NCBI RefSeq assembly: GCF_029054785.1 | Contig: NZ_JAIDEN010000089.1 | Span: 1-10,499, forward strand | Direction of reading: 5' to 3' | Origin: Duncaniella sp. | GTDB taxonomy: Bacteria; Bacteroidota; Bacteroidia; Bacteroidales; Muribaculaceae | DNA: 10,499 nucleotides | Shown here: one piece after another, positions 1 through 6,643 of the stretch | How positions within the stretch are numbered: the stretch's first letter is position 1 | Layout of the letters: each line of letters opens with the position of its first letter | Notes under the pieces: generated by a model | The model's database searches: none | Told to the model about the DNA's origin: nothing | What the model saw: only the letters and a program-made list of their open reading frames with translations | Program-made: the position numbers and the translations under genes

Positions 1-3
1 GTC

Positions 4-19
4 GCATAGCTCGCTATGC
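4..19. other. Short inverted repeat at the window edge
   Basis: GCATAG at 4-9 pairs perfectly with CTATGC at 14-19 around a 4-nt loop. It lies about 50 bp downstream of the flippase stop codon on the minus strand, so it could be the stem of a terminator. However, the sequence that would hold the T-tract lies beyond base 1 and cannot be seen. The rest of 1-67 is AT-rich and shows nothing recognisable. Confidence 0.3.
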
Positions 20-67
20 TCCTTTCTCATTTACAACAATTTATCTAAAAGATACACCACTCAGATT

Positions 68-1525
68 TTAACTCTTGGCATGAAACGCCCTCTTAGGGCG
101 GCCAAGACTGCTTTTCAGACTGTAAAGACACACCACGGCGGTCACGCCTCCCGGCAGCAGCGCCCACAGATGGCCTGCGGTCATGGCTACGATGACGCAA
201 AGCCCTACGGCTCCGGTCTCGGCACAGACCGTCAGCATCAGCCTGCGCGGAAGCCTCAGCCGATAGCGGCGGTAATAGACTGCGGCGATTATCAGAACAT
301 AAAGCAGATACAAGAGCGTGTAGCTCACACCCAGCCCCGCAATCCCCCACAGCCGGAATGCACCGATGTTCAGCCCAAGTCCGGCCACGGCGCTGACCGA
401 TTCCGTCAGCAGAAAGGCCTTGCCGTCACCCTTGGCCAGGATGACATAGGACATGCAGTAGGACACGGCGCGAAGCATCACTCCGACCATAGCTATTGTC
501 ACGAACGGCACCGCGACATCAAATTCAGCCGAATAGAGCAGCCTGACGGCTATCTGCGACAACGCCACGAAGATAGCGACGAAGGCGGTCAGCACTACGG
601 TCAGCATCTTCATTTCATGGGCCACGAAAATCCGGGTCCTCAGCCGCGAGCCGATCACCGAGGCCAGACGTGGATAATATTCCATCGCGATGGCGCTCAT
701 CACCAGTGCCGGATAGCGGTTGACCATCGTGAATCCGGCCTGATAGAAGCCAACTTCATTCTCCCCGCCGGTCTGGTTGAGCCAGGCGATGAAAACGTAG
801 CTCATCACCTGAGAAATCACGTCGGCCGCGGTCATGTAGATCCCCAGCATGATAAAAACCTTACCGCTGCGCCAGGTCTCCCCCATCCCGATCCTGAGCG
901 GCGGCCCGGAAAGACTGACGCGGTTACACATCAGGACGATGTTTGTCACAAGCGCATAAGCTATGATCGAAGGCACAACGCTGTCAATCCCCCAGAAATA
1001 ATACATCGGAACCGACACGGCCAGACCTCCGGCCATCCCCCACAGAGAGGCACGCGCCAGAGCGCGCAGTCTCGCCAGTCCCTGCAACACCGCCTCCTCG
1101 GCGGCTGACACGGCCAAAAGAAAGACAGCCACACCCAGTGCCATATAGCTCAGGGTCCTGTCATCCGATCCGAAAGTCGATCTGCTCAGAAAGGGGGCGC
1201 AGGCAACCATGACAGCGCCGCCGAACAGACCGAGCATCAGGCCCCAGCGGCGCACGACCGCCACAATCCGGCGCACGGCATCAGCGTCGCTCTGCGAGGC
1301 GATGTCGCGCACTGAACTTGATCTGAAACCAAGCTGGGAAAAGGATTTGACCATATCGACAGCGCCGTTGAAGATTCCGAACAGCGCCACTCCGGCAGGT
1401 CCGAGCCACAAGGCCACAAGCTTGACTCTCACCACGGCACACAGAATCCCGAAACCCTGCACTCCGCCGAAGAGTCCCATAGCCTTAAGCACCTTCGCGC
1501 TCAAACCTCCCCGCCCAAGCCGCAT
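68..1525 (-). CDS. Wzx/RfbX-like polysaccharide (O-antigen type) flippase
   Basis: This 485-residue multi-pass inner-membrane protein probably flips lipid-linked oligosaccharides to the periplasmic face (MVF/MATE-type fold, family inference). The sequence is dominated by hydrophobic segments of about 20 residues, for example around 19-40, 98-112, 126-141, 161-178, 184-200, 308-330, 337-363, 376-392, 396-416 and 430-466. A LGPAGVALFGIFNG stretch at 41-54 and AMEYYPRL at 280-287 match the pattern of O-antigen translocases. The frame stays open to 1630, but the ATG at 1523-1525 is preferred. GGAG (minus strand of 1529-1532) precedes it by 3 nt, the protein then starts cleanly before its first membrane segment, and the longer version would overlap the upstream gene. 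The GNAT gene stops 10 bp upstream, so the two are probably co-transcribed. The transported glycan cannot be told from sequence. Confidence 0.85.
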   Translation of the reverse strand: MRLGRGGLSAKVLKAMGLFGGVQGFGILCAVVRVKLVALWLGPAGVALFGIFNGAVDMVKSFSQLGFRSSSVRDIASQSDADAVRRIVAVVRRWGLMLGLFGGAVMVACAPFLSRSTFGSDDRTLSYMALGVAVFLLAVSAAEEAVLQGLARLRALARASLWGMAGGLAVSVPMYYFWGIDSVVPSIIAYALVTNIVLMCNRVSLSGPPLRIGMGETWRSGKVFIMLGIYMTAADVISQVMSYVFIAWLNQTGGENEVGFYQAGFTMVNRYPALVMSAIAMEYYPRLASVIGSRLRTRIFVAHEMKMLTVVLTAFVAIFVALSQIAVRLLYSAEFDVAVPFVTIAMVGVMLRAVSYCMSYVILAKGDGKAFLLTESVSAVAGLGLNIGAFRLWGIAGLGVSYTLLYLLYVLIIAAVYYRRYRLRLPRRLMLTVCAETGAVGLCVIVAMTAGHLWALLPGGVTAVVCLYSLKSSLGRPKRAFHAKS

Positions 1526-1535
1526 AGTCTCCTCT

Positions 1536-2666
1536 CTACAACTGCTTGCGGAAAGCGCGGCGGCGGCGGTGCTGCCGGCGCTCGAAATATTCCCACTGAG
1601 ACTGCACCTGCGAGTTGCTCTCAAGCTCAAGATTAGTCTCGGCGAATTTCACACCGTTCTTGATGTAGAGGTTCAGCAGGTCATAGAAGAAGAGCGCGTT
1701 GACTCCCTTTGACTGATATTCGGGAGCCACGGCAATGAGAAGCAGGTCGATCACGTCGTTGTGGCCGCGCATGGCCCGGAGAATCCTCAGCCAGCCGAAG
1801 GGGAAGAGCCGTCCGCGCGACTTGCGCAGGGCCTGCGCGAGCGACGGCAGTGTGATGCCGACGCCAACAAGCTTGCCCTTGCTGTCGACGACCACGCTGA
1901 CATATTCCAGACGCAGGATGCTCAGATACATGTCTATGTAGTAGTCGATCTGGCGCTCGGTCAGCGAGCAATAGCCGTAGAGATTGGCGTAGGTCTCGTT
2001 GATCAGGTGGAAAAGCTCGTGGCCGTAGTCACGCTTGATTTTCTTGGCCGAGGTGTATTTCAGAATACGCAGATCATACTTCTTGAGCACAATCTCGGAG
2101 ATGCGTGTCATCTTCTCAGGCACCTTGTCGGGGATGGTGATGCGATATTCCACCCAGTCGGTGTCCTTGCGGTAGCCCAGACGCCCGACATGGTCCGGAT
2201 AGTAGGAATAGTTGTAGATGGTAGCCATCGTGCCCATCTCCTCGAAGCCTTCGACGAGCATACCCTCGCGGTCCATGTCAGTGAAGCCCATCGGGCCGAT
2301 CATTTCGGTCATGCCTCGGTCGCGGGCCCACTGCTCGGCGACGCCGAAGAGAGCGTCGGTAACTTCGCAGTCATCCACGAAGTCAACGAAACCGAAACGG
2401 GCCTCCTTGCGGCCTGTCGTCTCGTTGAGACGGTCGTTGATTATCGCCGTGATCCTCCCGACAGGCCTGCCGTCACGGTAGGCCATGAACGACTGCGCCC
2501 GGCAGTAGTCATAGGCCGGGTTTTTGGAAGGCAACAGCGTATGGATTTCGTCAAAAACAAGATTAGGCACAAAATAGTCGTTTCCGTCATAGAGATCTAT
2601 GCCGAAGTTCACATATTTGCGCAGTTCTTTCTTTACAGGCTCTATGGCCTTTATGGTTACTGACAT
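1536..2666 (-). CDS. YghO-like GNAT-fold protein (putative N-acyltransferase)
   Basis: The product is 376 residues with no signal peptide or membrane segment, so it is probably cytoplasmic. The layout fits the YghO-like GNAT proteins common in Bacteroidales. The N-terminal half has a DLYDGNDYFVPNL segment at 24-36, close to the DLY-x-G-(N)-x-x-(W/F)VP-x-L opening of the family. GPMGFTDMDREGMLVEGFE lies at 124-142. The C-terminal half has a GNAT motif-A-like LLIAVAPEYQSKGVNALF at 309-326, where Gln318-Ser-Lys-Gly would form the acyl-CoA pyrophosphate loop. The tail 363-374 is very basic (RRQHRRRRAFRK). Substrate and reaction are unknown, and an acyl-CoA donor is a family inference. The ATG sits 1 bp from the upstream stop codon, which suggests translational coupling to the pseudokinase gene. 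The family is often found as a stand-alone gene, so its link to the flippase may be only transcriptional. Confidence 0.8.
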   Translation of the reverse strand: MSVTIKAIEPVKKELRKYVNFGIDLYDGNDYFVPNLVFDEIHTLLPSKNPAYDYCRAQSFMAYRDGRPVGRITAIINDRLNETTGRKEARFGFVDFVDDCEVTDALFGVAEQWARDRGMTEMIGPMGFTDMDREGMLVEGFEEMGTMATIYNYSYYPDHVGRLGYRKDTDWVEYRITIPDKVPEKMTRISEIVLKKYDLRILKYTSAKKIKRDYGHELFHLINETYANLYGYCSLTERQIDYYIDMYLSILRLEYVSVVVDSKGKLVGVGITLPSLAQALRKSRGRLFPFGWLRILRAMRGHNDVIDLLLIAVAPEYQSKGVNALFFYDLLNLYIKNGVKFAETNLELESNSQVQSQWEYFERRQHRRRRAFRKQL

Positions 2667-2667
2667 A

Positions 2668-3492
2668 TCAGAGATCGGTCGATGGGGATTTTACGGGGGC
2701 TACGCTTTCGCTTATCTCGCCGCGTTCAAGAGGTTCGGGACGGTAGGGAGAGTTGAGCCACAGCAGCAATGCGATCATTGCCACAAGGAAAGCGATTATC
2801 GCCAGATAGATATTGTTGGTCTTGCGGTCGGCCAGGGCAAGGCGCAGGGCGTTGACATCCTGATAGCGCTTGGCCGGATCGGGATTCATGCACTTTTCAG
2901 CCACTTTGCGCAGGCGCTGACTGGTGTTTCCGGAAGCCTCGATGGCGGCCATCAGCACCTCGCCGTAGTTTCTGATGTCCTCGCTGACATCCTTGGGGGT
3001 GATGTGGGTGTTCTGGTCAAAGCCGACATCAATGAGCTTCAGGTTGCCGATATTCTCGGTGAAGATTATGCGCGAGGTGGACAGCGGATGGTGTTCGAGA
3101 TGCTTGGCCTGAATATAGTCCAGGGCATCAAGCAGCTGATGCTGTATCTTGTAGAGATGGTCGTCGGTGACCTTCCCCTCGCGGATGAGCTTGGCGAGCG
3201 AATCGCCATAGACGTCATCGGTGATTATACACATTCCCAGCCCCGGCACTTCCTCGAAGTCGTTGATCATGATGATGTGGGGATGCGCGAGATTGTAGCG
3301 CACCTCAAACTCCTTCTCGATCATCTTCTCATACTTCTCCTGCCCTTTCAGCTCAGGACGCAGAGTTTTGAGCATAAGCCATTTGCCATGCTTCTTAGCG
3401 GTGTAAATGAGGTAGAATTCCTCGTCCCATTCGGGAAGATGTTCGATCTCGGTCCATTTAGGAGAGGGTGTGGAAAGAGCGGAATTGTCCAT
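2668..3492 (-). CDS. Tail-anchored kinase-fold protein, probable pseudokinase
   Basis: The 274-residue product has a Hanks-type Ser/Thr kinase fold followed by one membrane segment (about 228-246) and a ~28-residue tail. Visible landmarks are the N-lobe Lys in LMLKTL (Lys42), the alpha-C region 60-70, AHPHII at 69-74, DVG at 155-157 in place of DFG, the helix-F Asp172 in SEDIRNYGEVL, and the C-lobe PDPAKRYQDV at 204-213. Several catalytic elements are missing. There is no glycine-rich loop near 19-30. The HRDLKPxN loop reads HHPLSTSR (134-141), losing the catalytic Asp, Lys and Asn. Only about 15 residues separate DVG from Asp172, leaving no room for an APE motif. I infer a pseudokinase with a cytoplasmic kinase-like domain and a regulatory or scaffold role. 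The ATG at 3490-3492 is chosen over an in-frame TTG at 3499-3501. Confidence 0.8.
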   Translation of the reverse strand: MDNSALSTPSPKWTEIEHLPEWDEEFYLIYTAKKHGKWLMLKTLRPELKGQEKYEKMIEKEFEVRYNLAHPHIIMINDFEEVPGLGMCIITDDVYGDSLAKLIREGKVTDDHLYKIQHQLLDALDYIQAKHLEHHPLSTSRIIFTENIGNLKLIDVGFDQNTHITPKDVSEDIRNYGEVLMAAIEASGNTSQRLRKVAEKCMNPDPAKRYQDVNALRLALADRKTNNIYLAIIAFLVAMIALLLWLNSPYRPEPLERGEISESVAPVKSPSTDL

Positions 3493-3536
3493 GGCGGTCA
3501 AGTTGTTTTGAAAAACAGCGGAATTGGTTCAAAATG

Positions 3537-3544
3537 CAAATTTA
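3537..3544 (-). promoter_or_regulatory. Candidate -7 promoter box for the pseudokinase gene
   Basis: On the minus strand these bases read TAAATTTG, a full match to the Bacteroidota -7 consensus TAnnTTTG. Transcription from it would begin about 40 nt before the pseudokinase ATG. Its first three bases are also the TAA stop codon of the glycosyltransferase gene. A TTG-type -33 element at the usual distance is not obvious. The nearest TTG (3557-3559) is only 12 bp away across an A-tract, so activity is uncertain. Confidence 0.4.
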
Positions 3545-4813
3545 CAATTTTTTTTGCAATCCGGCCATTTCTATGGCAAAATGCTCACGAAGAGCGGCGG
3601 ATGAAAACATCCGGCTCCATCTTTCATGGGCACCACGCTTGAGACGGACATAGGCCTCAGGATCGTCCATACAGGAGCAGACTCGCTCTGCAATCATCTC
3701 AGGAGCGGTTCCGGGGACCACTGTCAGCCCTGCTTCGGGACTGACTATCTCGCTGACACCGCCGACTGCGTTGGCTATGACGGGAACGCCGTATGAGAGC
3801 CCCTCGCAGATCGTGATCGGCAGGCCTTCAGAGTCGCTGAACAGGATGAGCCAGTCGAGCTTTTCGCTGCGGTAGAGCCGATGGACCTCACTGTTGGGCA
3901 AGGCGCCGCGCAGTTCGACCGTCAGATTCCCGGTGGCGGAAAGCACTTCCCGGCAGCGGACGCGCAAGGCTTCCATCTCCGAACCGTCGCCGACATGGAT
4001 CCAGCGGATTTTCTTCGCCGGACAGCGGCAAGCCACGGCTGCCACGAATTCCAGATTGCGGCTGACGGCTTTTTCAGGATCCACACGCGACACTGACAGG
4101 AAAGTCTGACAGCCGCTCTCCGCTTCATTGGCCACGGCAATGAAGTCGGGATCCGGTTTCGATGATCCAAGATGCCTGACACCGATGCGGTCTTCAAATC
4201 CGGGATAAAGTCTGTTGAGATGGGCTGCACCGGCCTCGGAGACTGCAAACAGGCCGGAAAGGCGGCTCAGCGCGAAGCGTCTCAGTTCAGGAGGACGGTT
4301 GCGGAAGGATTCATCATAGAGATCATAGCGGTGGGCGCGCGAGACGATGCGGATTTCACGGCTCAGAGAGAGGCGGGCGAGCGCCACGGCCGGGAAGTCG
4401 AACCAGAAGGTATAGAACAGCGTCTGCGAGAGATCAAGCCCACGGCGGTCGATCAACGATGCGAATCCACGGCGCAGACGCTCGACATTCATGTAGTAGA
4501 GACAGCGGCTGACAAGCATCCCTGCGCTGCGGCTACCCTTGACCATGCTGCCCAAGTCGCGCAGCCCGAAGGCTCCGGGGAGGAAACGCAGATGGCCGAG
4601 ACGGCTGAGAGCCGACGGTCTTTCTGCCAGTGAACAGTCCACCTCCACATTCGCCCACTCCATCCGTGGCCGCTGCCCGCCGTCAATTACAGGCAGCAGT
4701 ATCACCCGACTGAAATTCCGGCTCAAAGCCCCAAGTTCAGGTTCGATGAAAGCCGCCTCGGTTATGCCGGCTGTCGGATAAGACGTGGTCACGAGGACAA
4801 TCGTTGATTCCAT
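3542..4813 (-). CDS. GT4-type (GT-B fold) glycosyltransferase
   Basis: The product is 423 residues, a normal length for a GT4 family glycosyltransferase that transfers a sugar from a nucleotide-sugar donor. The N-terminal Rossmann-like half starts at MESTIVLVTTSYP and has FIEPELGALS at 22-31. The C-terminal donor-binding half has FLSVSRVDPEK (238-248), HVGDGSE (273-279), and the EX7E motif at Glu329/Glu337 in EGLPITICEGLSYGVPVIA, followed by VGGVSEIV. No signal peptide or membrane segment is visible, so it probably acts on the cytoplasmic face of the inner membrane. The frame is open to 4966, but the upstream extension is Arg/His/Pro-rich and overlaps the helicase gene. The ATG at 4811-4813 lies 14 bp after the helicase stop and fits the family start. 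With the flippase three genes on, it suggests glycan assembly. Donor and acceptor are unknown. Confidence 0.88.
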   Translation of the reverse strand: MESTIVLVTTSYPTAGITEAAFIEPELGALSRNFSRVILLPVIDGGQRPRMEWANVEVDCSLAERPSALSRLGHLRFLPGAFGLRDLGSMVKGSRSAGMLVSRCLYYMNVERLRRGFASLIDRRGLDLSQTLFYTFWFDFPAVALARLSLSREIRIVSRAHRYDLYDESFRNRPPELRRFALSRLSGLFAVSEAGAAHLNRLYPGFEDRIGVRHLGSSKPDPDFIAVANEAESGCQTFLSVSRVDPEKAVSRNLEFVAAVACRCPAKKIRWIHVGDGSEMEALRVRCREVLSATGNLTVELRGALPNSEVHRLYRSEKLDWLILFSDSEGLPITICEGLSYGVPVIANAVGGVSEIVSPEAGLTVVPGTAPEMIAERVCSCMDDPEAYVRLKRGAHERWSRMFSSAALREHFAIEMAGLQKKL

Positions 4814-4827
4814 ATCTGAGGACTTGT

Positions 4828-6255
4828 CTATTCGGCCATCTGGCCGGGGTTCATGTAATAGAGACGTAAGGTGGCGCGGGAGGTGGCAGTGTAGAGCCAT
4901 CGGTAGAATTCGAGACCCTGCTGGTCGGGGGTGATTCCGCCCATGTCGATGAAGACGTTGCGCCACTGTGCGCCCTGGGCCTTGTGGCAGGTGACGGCAT
5001 AGGCATATTTGACTTGCAGGGCATTGAAATACTCGTCGGTACGCAGGCGGCGCAGACGTGTCTCGAAAGCCACATCCGGGGCATTGACCTCAGGATCGGC
5101 CATGCGGGCCTGGGCGAGCTGCTCCATGCGTTCGCGCGAGAGGGAGGCGTTTTCGTCAGTGAGGGTCTCCAGGAAGATGCGGCAGTCGACCTCTACATCC
5201 CTGTCAGGGAGCCGCAGGGTGACGTTGGCGAAACGGAAGCCGTATTTCTCCTCCGTCCCGTGGACACGGCTGACTTCGGCCACGTCGCCGTTGGCAATGA
5301 AGTCGAGGCCCTTGATCTTCGAGGCCCATGTGTAGTTGTTTTTGGCCACCAGGAGACGCTCGCCTCTGACAAGCTCCTCCTCGCAGTCGAGAATGCGCGA
5401 GCGGATGCCGAGATTGAATCCCGTTGCGCGGCGGTTGGAACGCGTGATGACAGCTGTCTCCCCCGCCCCGTCCGTGCGGTAACAGTCAGCTATGGCGTCA
5501 ATGACATCGTCTCCCTCCACCACACGGACATCATCGAAGCCTTCCGTGAAGAGCCTCGGCGCCGGAAGCGGGTCAAGCAGCATGGCGCGGCGCAGCCATG
5601 TGGCATTGCGCAGGATGCCCGAACGGCGCGACTGACGGACAGTGTCGGTCAGCACCGCGCGGCTGACATGCAGTCCGAGCGACTTGAAGGTCGAGGGCTG
5701 CATGGCCGGACTTTCCGCCGAGCCGACCGGCGGTAGCTGGGCCACGTCGCCAAGGAGAATCAGGCGGCAGTTATCGCCCGTGAAGACGTATTCCACGAGG
5801 TCTTCCAGCAGGCTCTGGCGTATGGCACCCGAAGCGTCGGCAGCCGAGGGGCTGTCAGAGATCATCGAAGCTTCATCGACGATGAAGACGGCATCCGCAA
5901 GGCTGTTGCGCTGCATGAGGGTCATGCCTCCTGAGAGTTCGCCGGGAGCCCCGCGGTAGATCTTGCGGTGGATCGTATAGGCGGGATGACCAGAATGGGC
6001 GCTGAACACCTTCGCGGCTCTGCCGGTCGGCGCAAGCAGCACCACGGTGCGTCCGACCTCCTCCAGCGCCTTGACCAAAGCACCTGTGAGCGAGGTCTTT
6101 CCCGTTCCGGCATAGCCGTTGACAATGAAAACCGAATCAGAAGGAGTAGCCGCCGAACAGAAACGCGCCAAAGCCTCAATGAGCAGACTCTGCTGCCCAT
6201 TGGCCACATAGGGCAACTTAGCCCTGACCAAATCTGCAAATTCACCTACGGTCAT
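4828..6255 (-). CDS. RecD-like superfamily 1 DNA helicase (AAA family ATPase)
   Basis: This 475-residue ATP-dependent helicase of the SF1B/RecD-like type presumably translocates on single-stranded DNA. Helicase motifs appear in order: Gln21 (Q-motif region), Walker A GYAGTGKTS (47-55), APTGRAAK (75-82), Walker B VDEAS (126-130), GDVAQLPPVG (169-178), TDTVRQS (203-209), ITRSN (270-274), the UvrD/RecD C-terminal signature VTCHKAQGAQW (421-431), and YTATSRA (455-461). It is shorter than E. coli RecD (about 600 residues) and lacks an extended N-terminal domain; no recB/recC neighbour is visible. The frame extends upstream to 6378, but that extension runs through the promoter and into an inverted-repeat arm. 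The ATG at 6253-6255 gives the expected start of the protein. The glycosyltransferase follows after 14 bp, although a functional link between the two is not apparent. Confidence 0.9.
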   Translation of the reverse strand: MTVGEFADLVRAKLPYVANGQQSLLIEALARFCSAATPSDSVFIVNGYAGTGKTSLTGALVKALEEVGRTVVLLAPTGRAAKVFSAHSGHPAYTIHRKIYRGAPGELSGGMTLMQRNSLADAVFIVDEASMISDSPSAADASGAIRQSLLEDLVEYVFTGDNCRLILLGDVAQLPPVGSAESPAMQPSTFKSLGLHVSRAVLTDTVRQSRRSGILRNATWLRRAMLLDPLPAPRLFTEGFDDVRVVEGDDVIDAIADCYRTDGAGETAVITRSNRRATGFNLGIRSRILDCEEELVRGERLLVAKNNYTWASKIKGLDFIANGDVAEVSRVHGTEEKYGFRFANVTLRLPDRDVEVDCRIFLETLTDENASLSRERMEQLAQARMADPEVNAPDVAFETRLRRLRTDEYFNALQVKYAYAVTCHKAQGAQWRNVFIDMGGITPDQQGLEFYRWLYTATSRATLRLYYMNPGQMAE

Positions 6256-6263
6256 AGATAGTG

Positions 6264-6293
6264 CAAATTTAACACAAAATCGGCTGATCCAAA
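6264..6293 (-). promoter_or_regulatory. Bacteroidota-type promoter of the helicase gene
   Basis: On the minus strand a TTTG (-33 element, 6290-6293) is followed 18 bp later by TAAATTTG (6264-6271), a full match to the -7 consensus TAnnTTTG. The published spacing is about 19-21 bp, so this is close to ideal. Because the helicase ATG begins at 6255, the inferred transcript would have only about 5 nt of leader. It probably drives the helicase and glycosyltransferase genes, and perhaps all five genes to the left. Confidence 0.65.
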
Positions 6294-6343
6294 TCTCATA
6301 AACAACCCTTAACATAAAAAAGACCTCAGCACAGTCTTTAAGA

Positions 6344-6391
6344 GGTTGTTGCAGAACTATGATTCCCGATAGAGACACTTTTTAAACGTCC
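6344..6391 (+). repeat. Left inverted arm of the 6344-6627 element
   Basis: Bases 6344-6372 are the exact reverse complement of 6599-6627 (29 bp). The match extends to 6380 with two mismatches and, allowing one gap, more loosely to 6391. The arm begins GGTTGTTGCAGAACTATG. Its inner end (CTTTTTAAACGTCC) is degraded relative to the right arm, so it no longer forms the full self-palindrome. Confidence 0.85.
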
Positions 6392-6488
6392 GCAATTGCC
6401 TTGGAATCAGGCATCTGTAAGAGAACGCTTTGAAAAGGTCCCTACCAAAGCCAATTATGGCCGATTTTACAACATTATCTAACACAAA

Positions 6489-6520
6489 GCGTGGCGGAAT
6501 CCACTCGGACTCCGCCACGC
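6489..6520. terminator. Strong GC-rich hairpin, possible terminator
   Basis: GCGTGGCGGA (6489-6498) pairs perfectly with TCCGCCACGC (6511-6520). After one A/C mismatch, TCC (6500-6502) pairs with GGA (6507-6509), leaving a 4-nt ACTC loop. On the minus strand it is followed by TTTGTGTT, a modest T-tract, so it may terminate the beta-barrel gene that stops at 6644. It sits near the centre of the inverted-repeat element and may equally be part of that element's own structure. Confidence 0.5.
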
Positions 6521-6580
6521 AAAGGTGGTTCTCACATTATGAACTTACATGCTAATGTTGTAAAACCTATTGCAATTGGA

Positions 6581-6627
6581 GGATGTTGCAAAGCGTCCCT
6601 ATCGGGAATCATAGTTCTGCAACAACC
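6581..6627 (-). repeat. Right inverted arm of the 6344-6627 element
   Basis: This is the better-preserved arm and is itself an imperfect palindrome: GGATGTTGCA at 6581-6590 pairs with TGCAACAACC at 6618-6627 (9 of 10). A small inner palindrome, TCCCTATCGGGA, lies at 6596-6607. It ends 16 bp from the stop codon of the beta-barrel gene, so it would be transcribed as part of that gene's 3' end. Confidence 0.85.
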
Positions 6628-6643
6628 ACAAATATCGGTTTTT

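Larger units (their letters stand above)
6344..6627. repeat. ~284-bp element with long inverted terminal arms (MITE-like or invertible segment)
   Basis: The gene-free stretch 6256-6643 is largely filled by this structure. A ~48-bp left arm and a ~47-bp right arm are inverted copies of each other, with their outer 29 bp identical. Between them lie a 13-bp inverted pair, TTTTACAACATTA at 6465-6477 against 6553-6565, and a GC-rich hairpin at 6489-6520. The octamer CAAAGCGT occurs at 6485-6492 and 6589-6596, and in reverse at 6425-6432. No credible coding frame lies inside and no transposase is visible. Flanking bases (AGA on the left, ACA on the right) do not form a clear target-site duplication. 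It could be a non-autonomous mobile element, an IS remnant, or a DNA-inversion segment. Confidence 0.7.

Noticed and set aside
80..1108. Long plus-strand open frame (342 codons) opposite the flippase gene
   Set aside because: Its translation is His/Gln/Arg/Pro-rich low-complexity sequence with no recognisable family and no promoter or ribosome binding site. It is an antisense shadow of GC-rich coding DNA.
1761..2663. Plus-strand open frame (300 codons) opposite the GNAT gene
   Set aside because: It mirrors the GNAT protein codon for codon in the antisense frame, and its composition is typical of shadow frames. The minus-strand protein has family motifs.
2599..3642. Plus-strand open frame (347 codons) opposite the pseudokinase gene
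   Set aside because: It overlaps three real minus-strand features and has no motif. The kinase-like landmarks on the minus strand decide the coding strand.
4814..4966. Longer start for the glycosyltransferase
   Set aside because: The extra 51 residues are His/Arg/Pro-rich, overlap the helicase C-terminus in another frame, and precede the natural Rossmann-fold start MESTIVLVTTSYP.
6256..6378. N-terminal extension of the helicase beginning MSLSGIIVLQQP
   Set aside because: The extension is encoded by the promoter and the inverted-repeat arm. The same SLSGIIVLQQP string appears on the other strand at the right arm, which shows it comes from the repeat and not from a protein.
6344..6627. Integron attC site or CRISPR-like repeat
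   Set aside because: There are only two arms in inverted orientation, no regular spacer-repeat pattern and no obvious paired core sites with a following cassette, so neither model fits.
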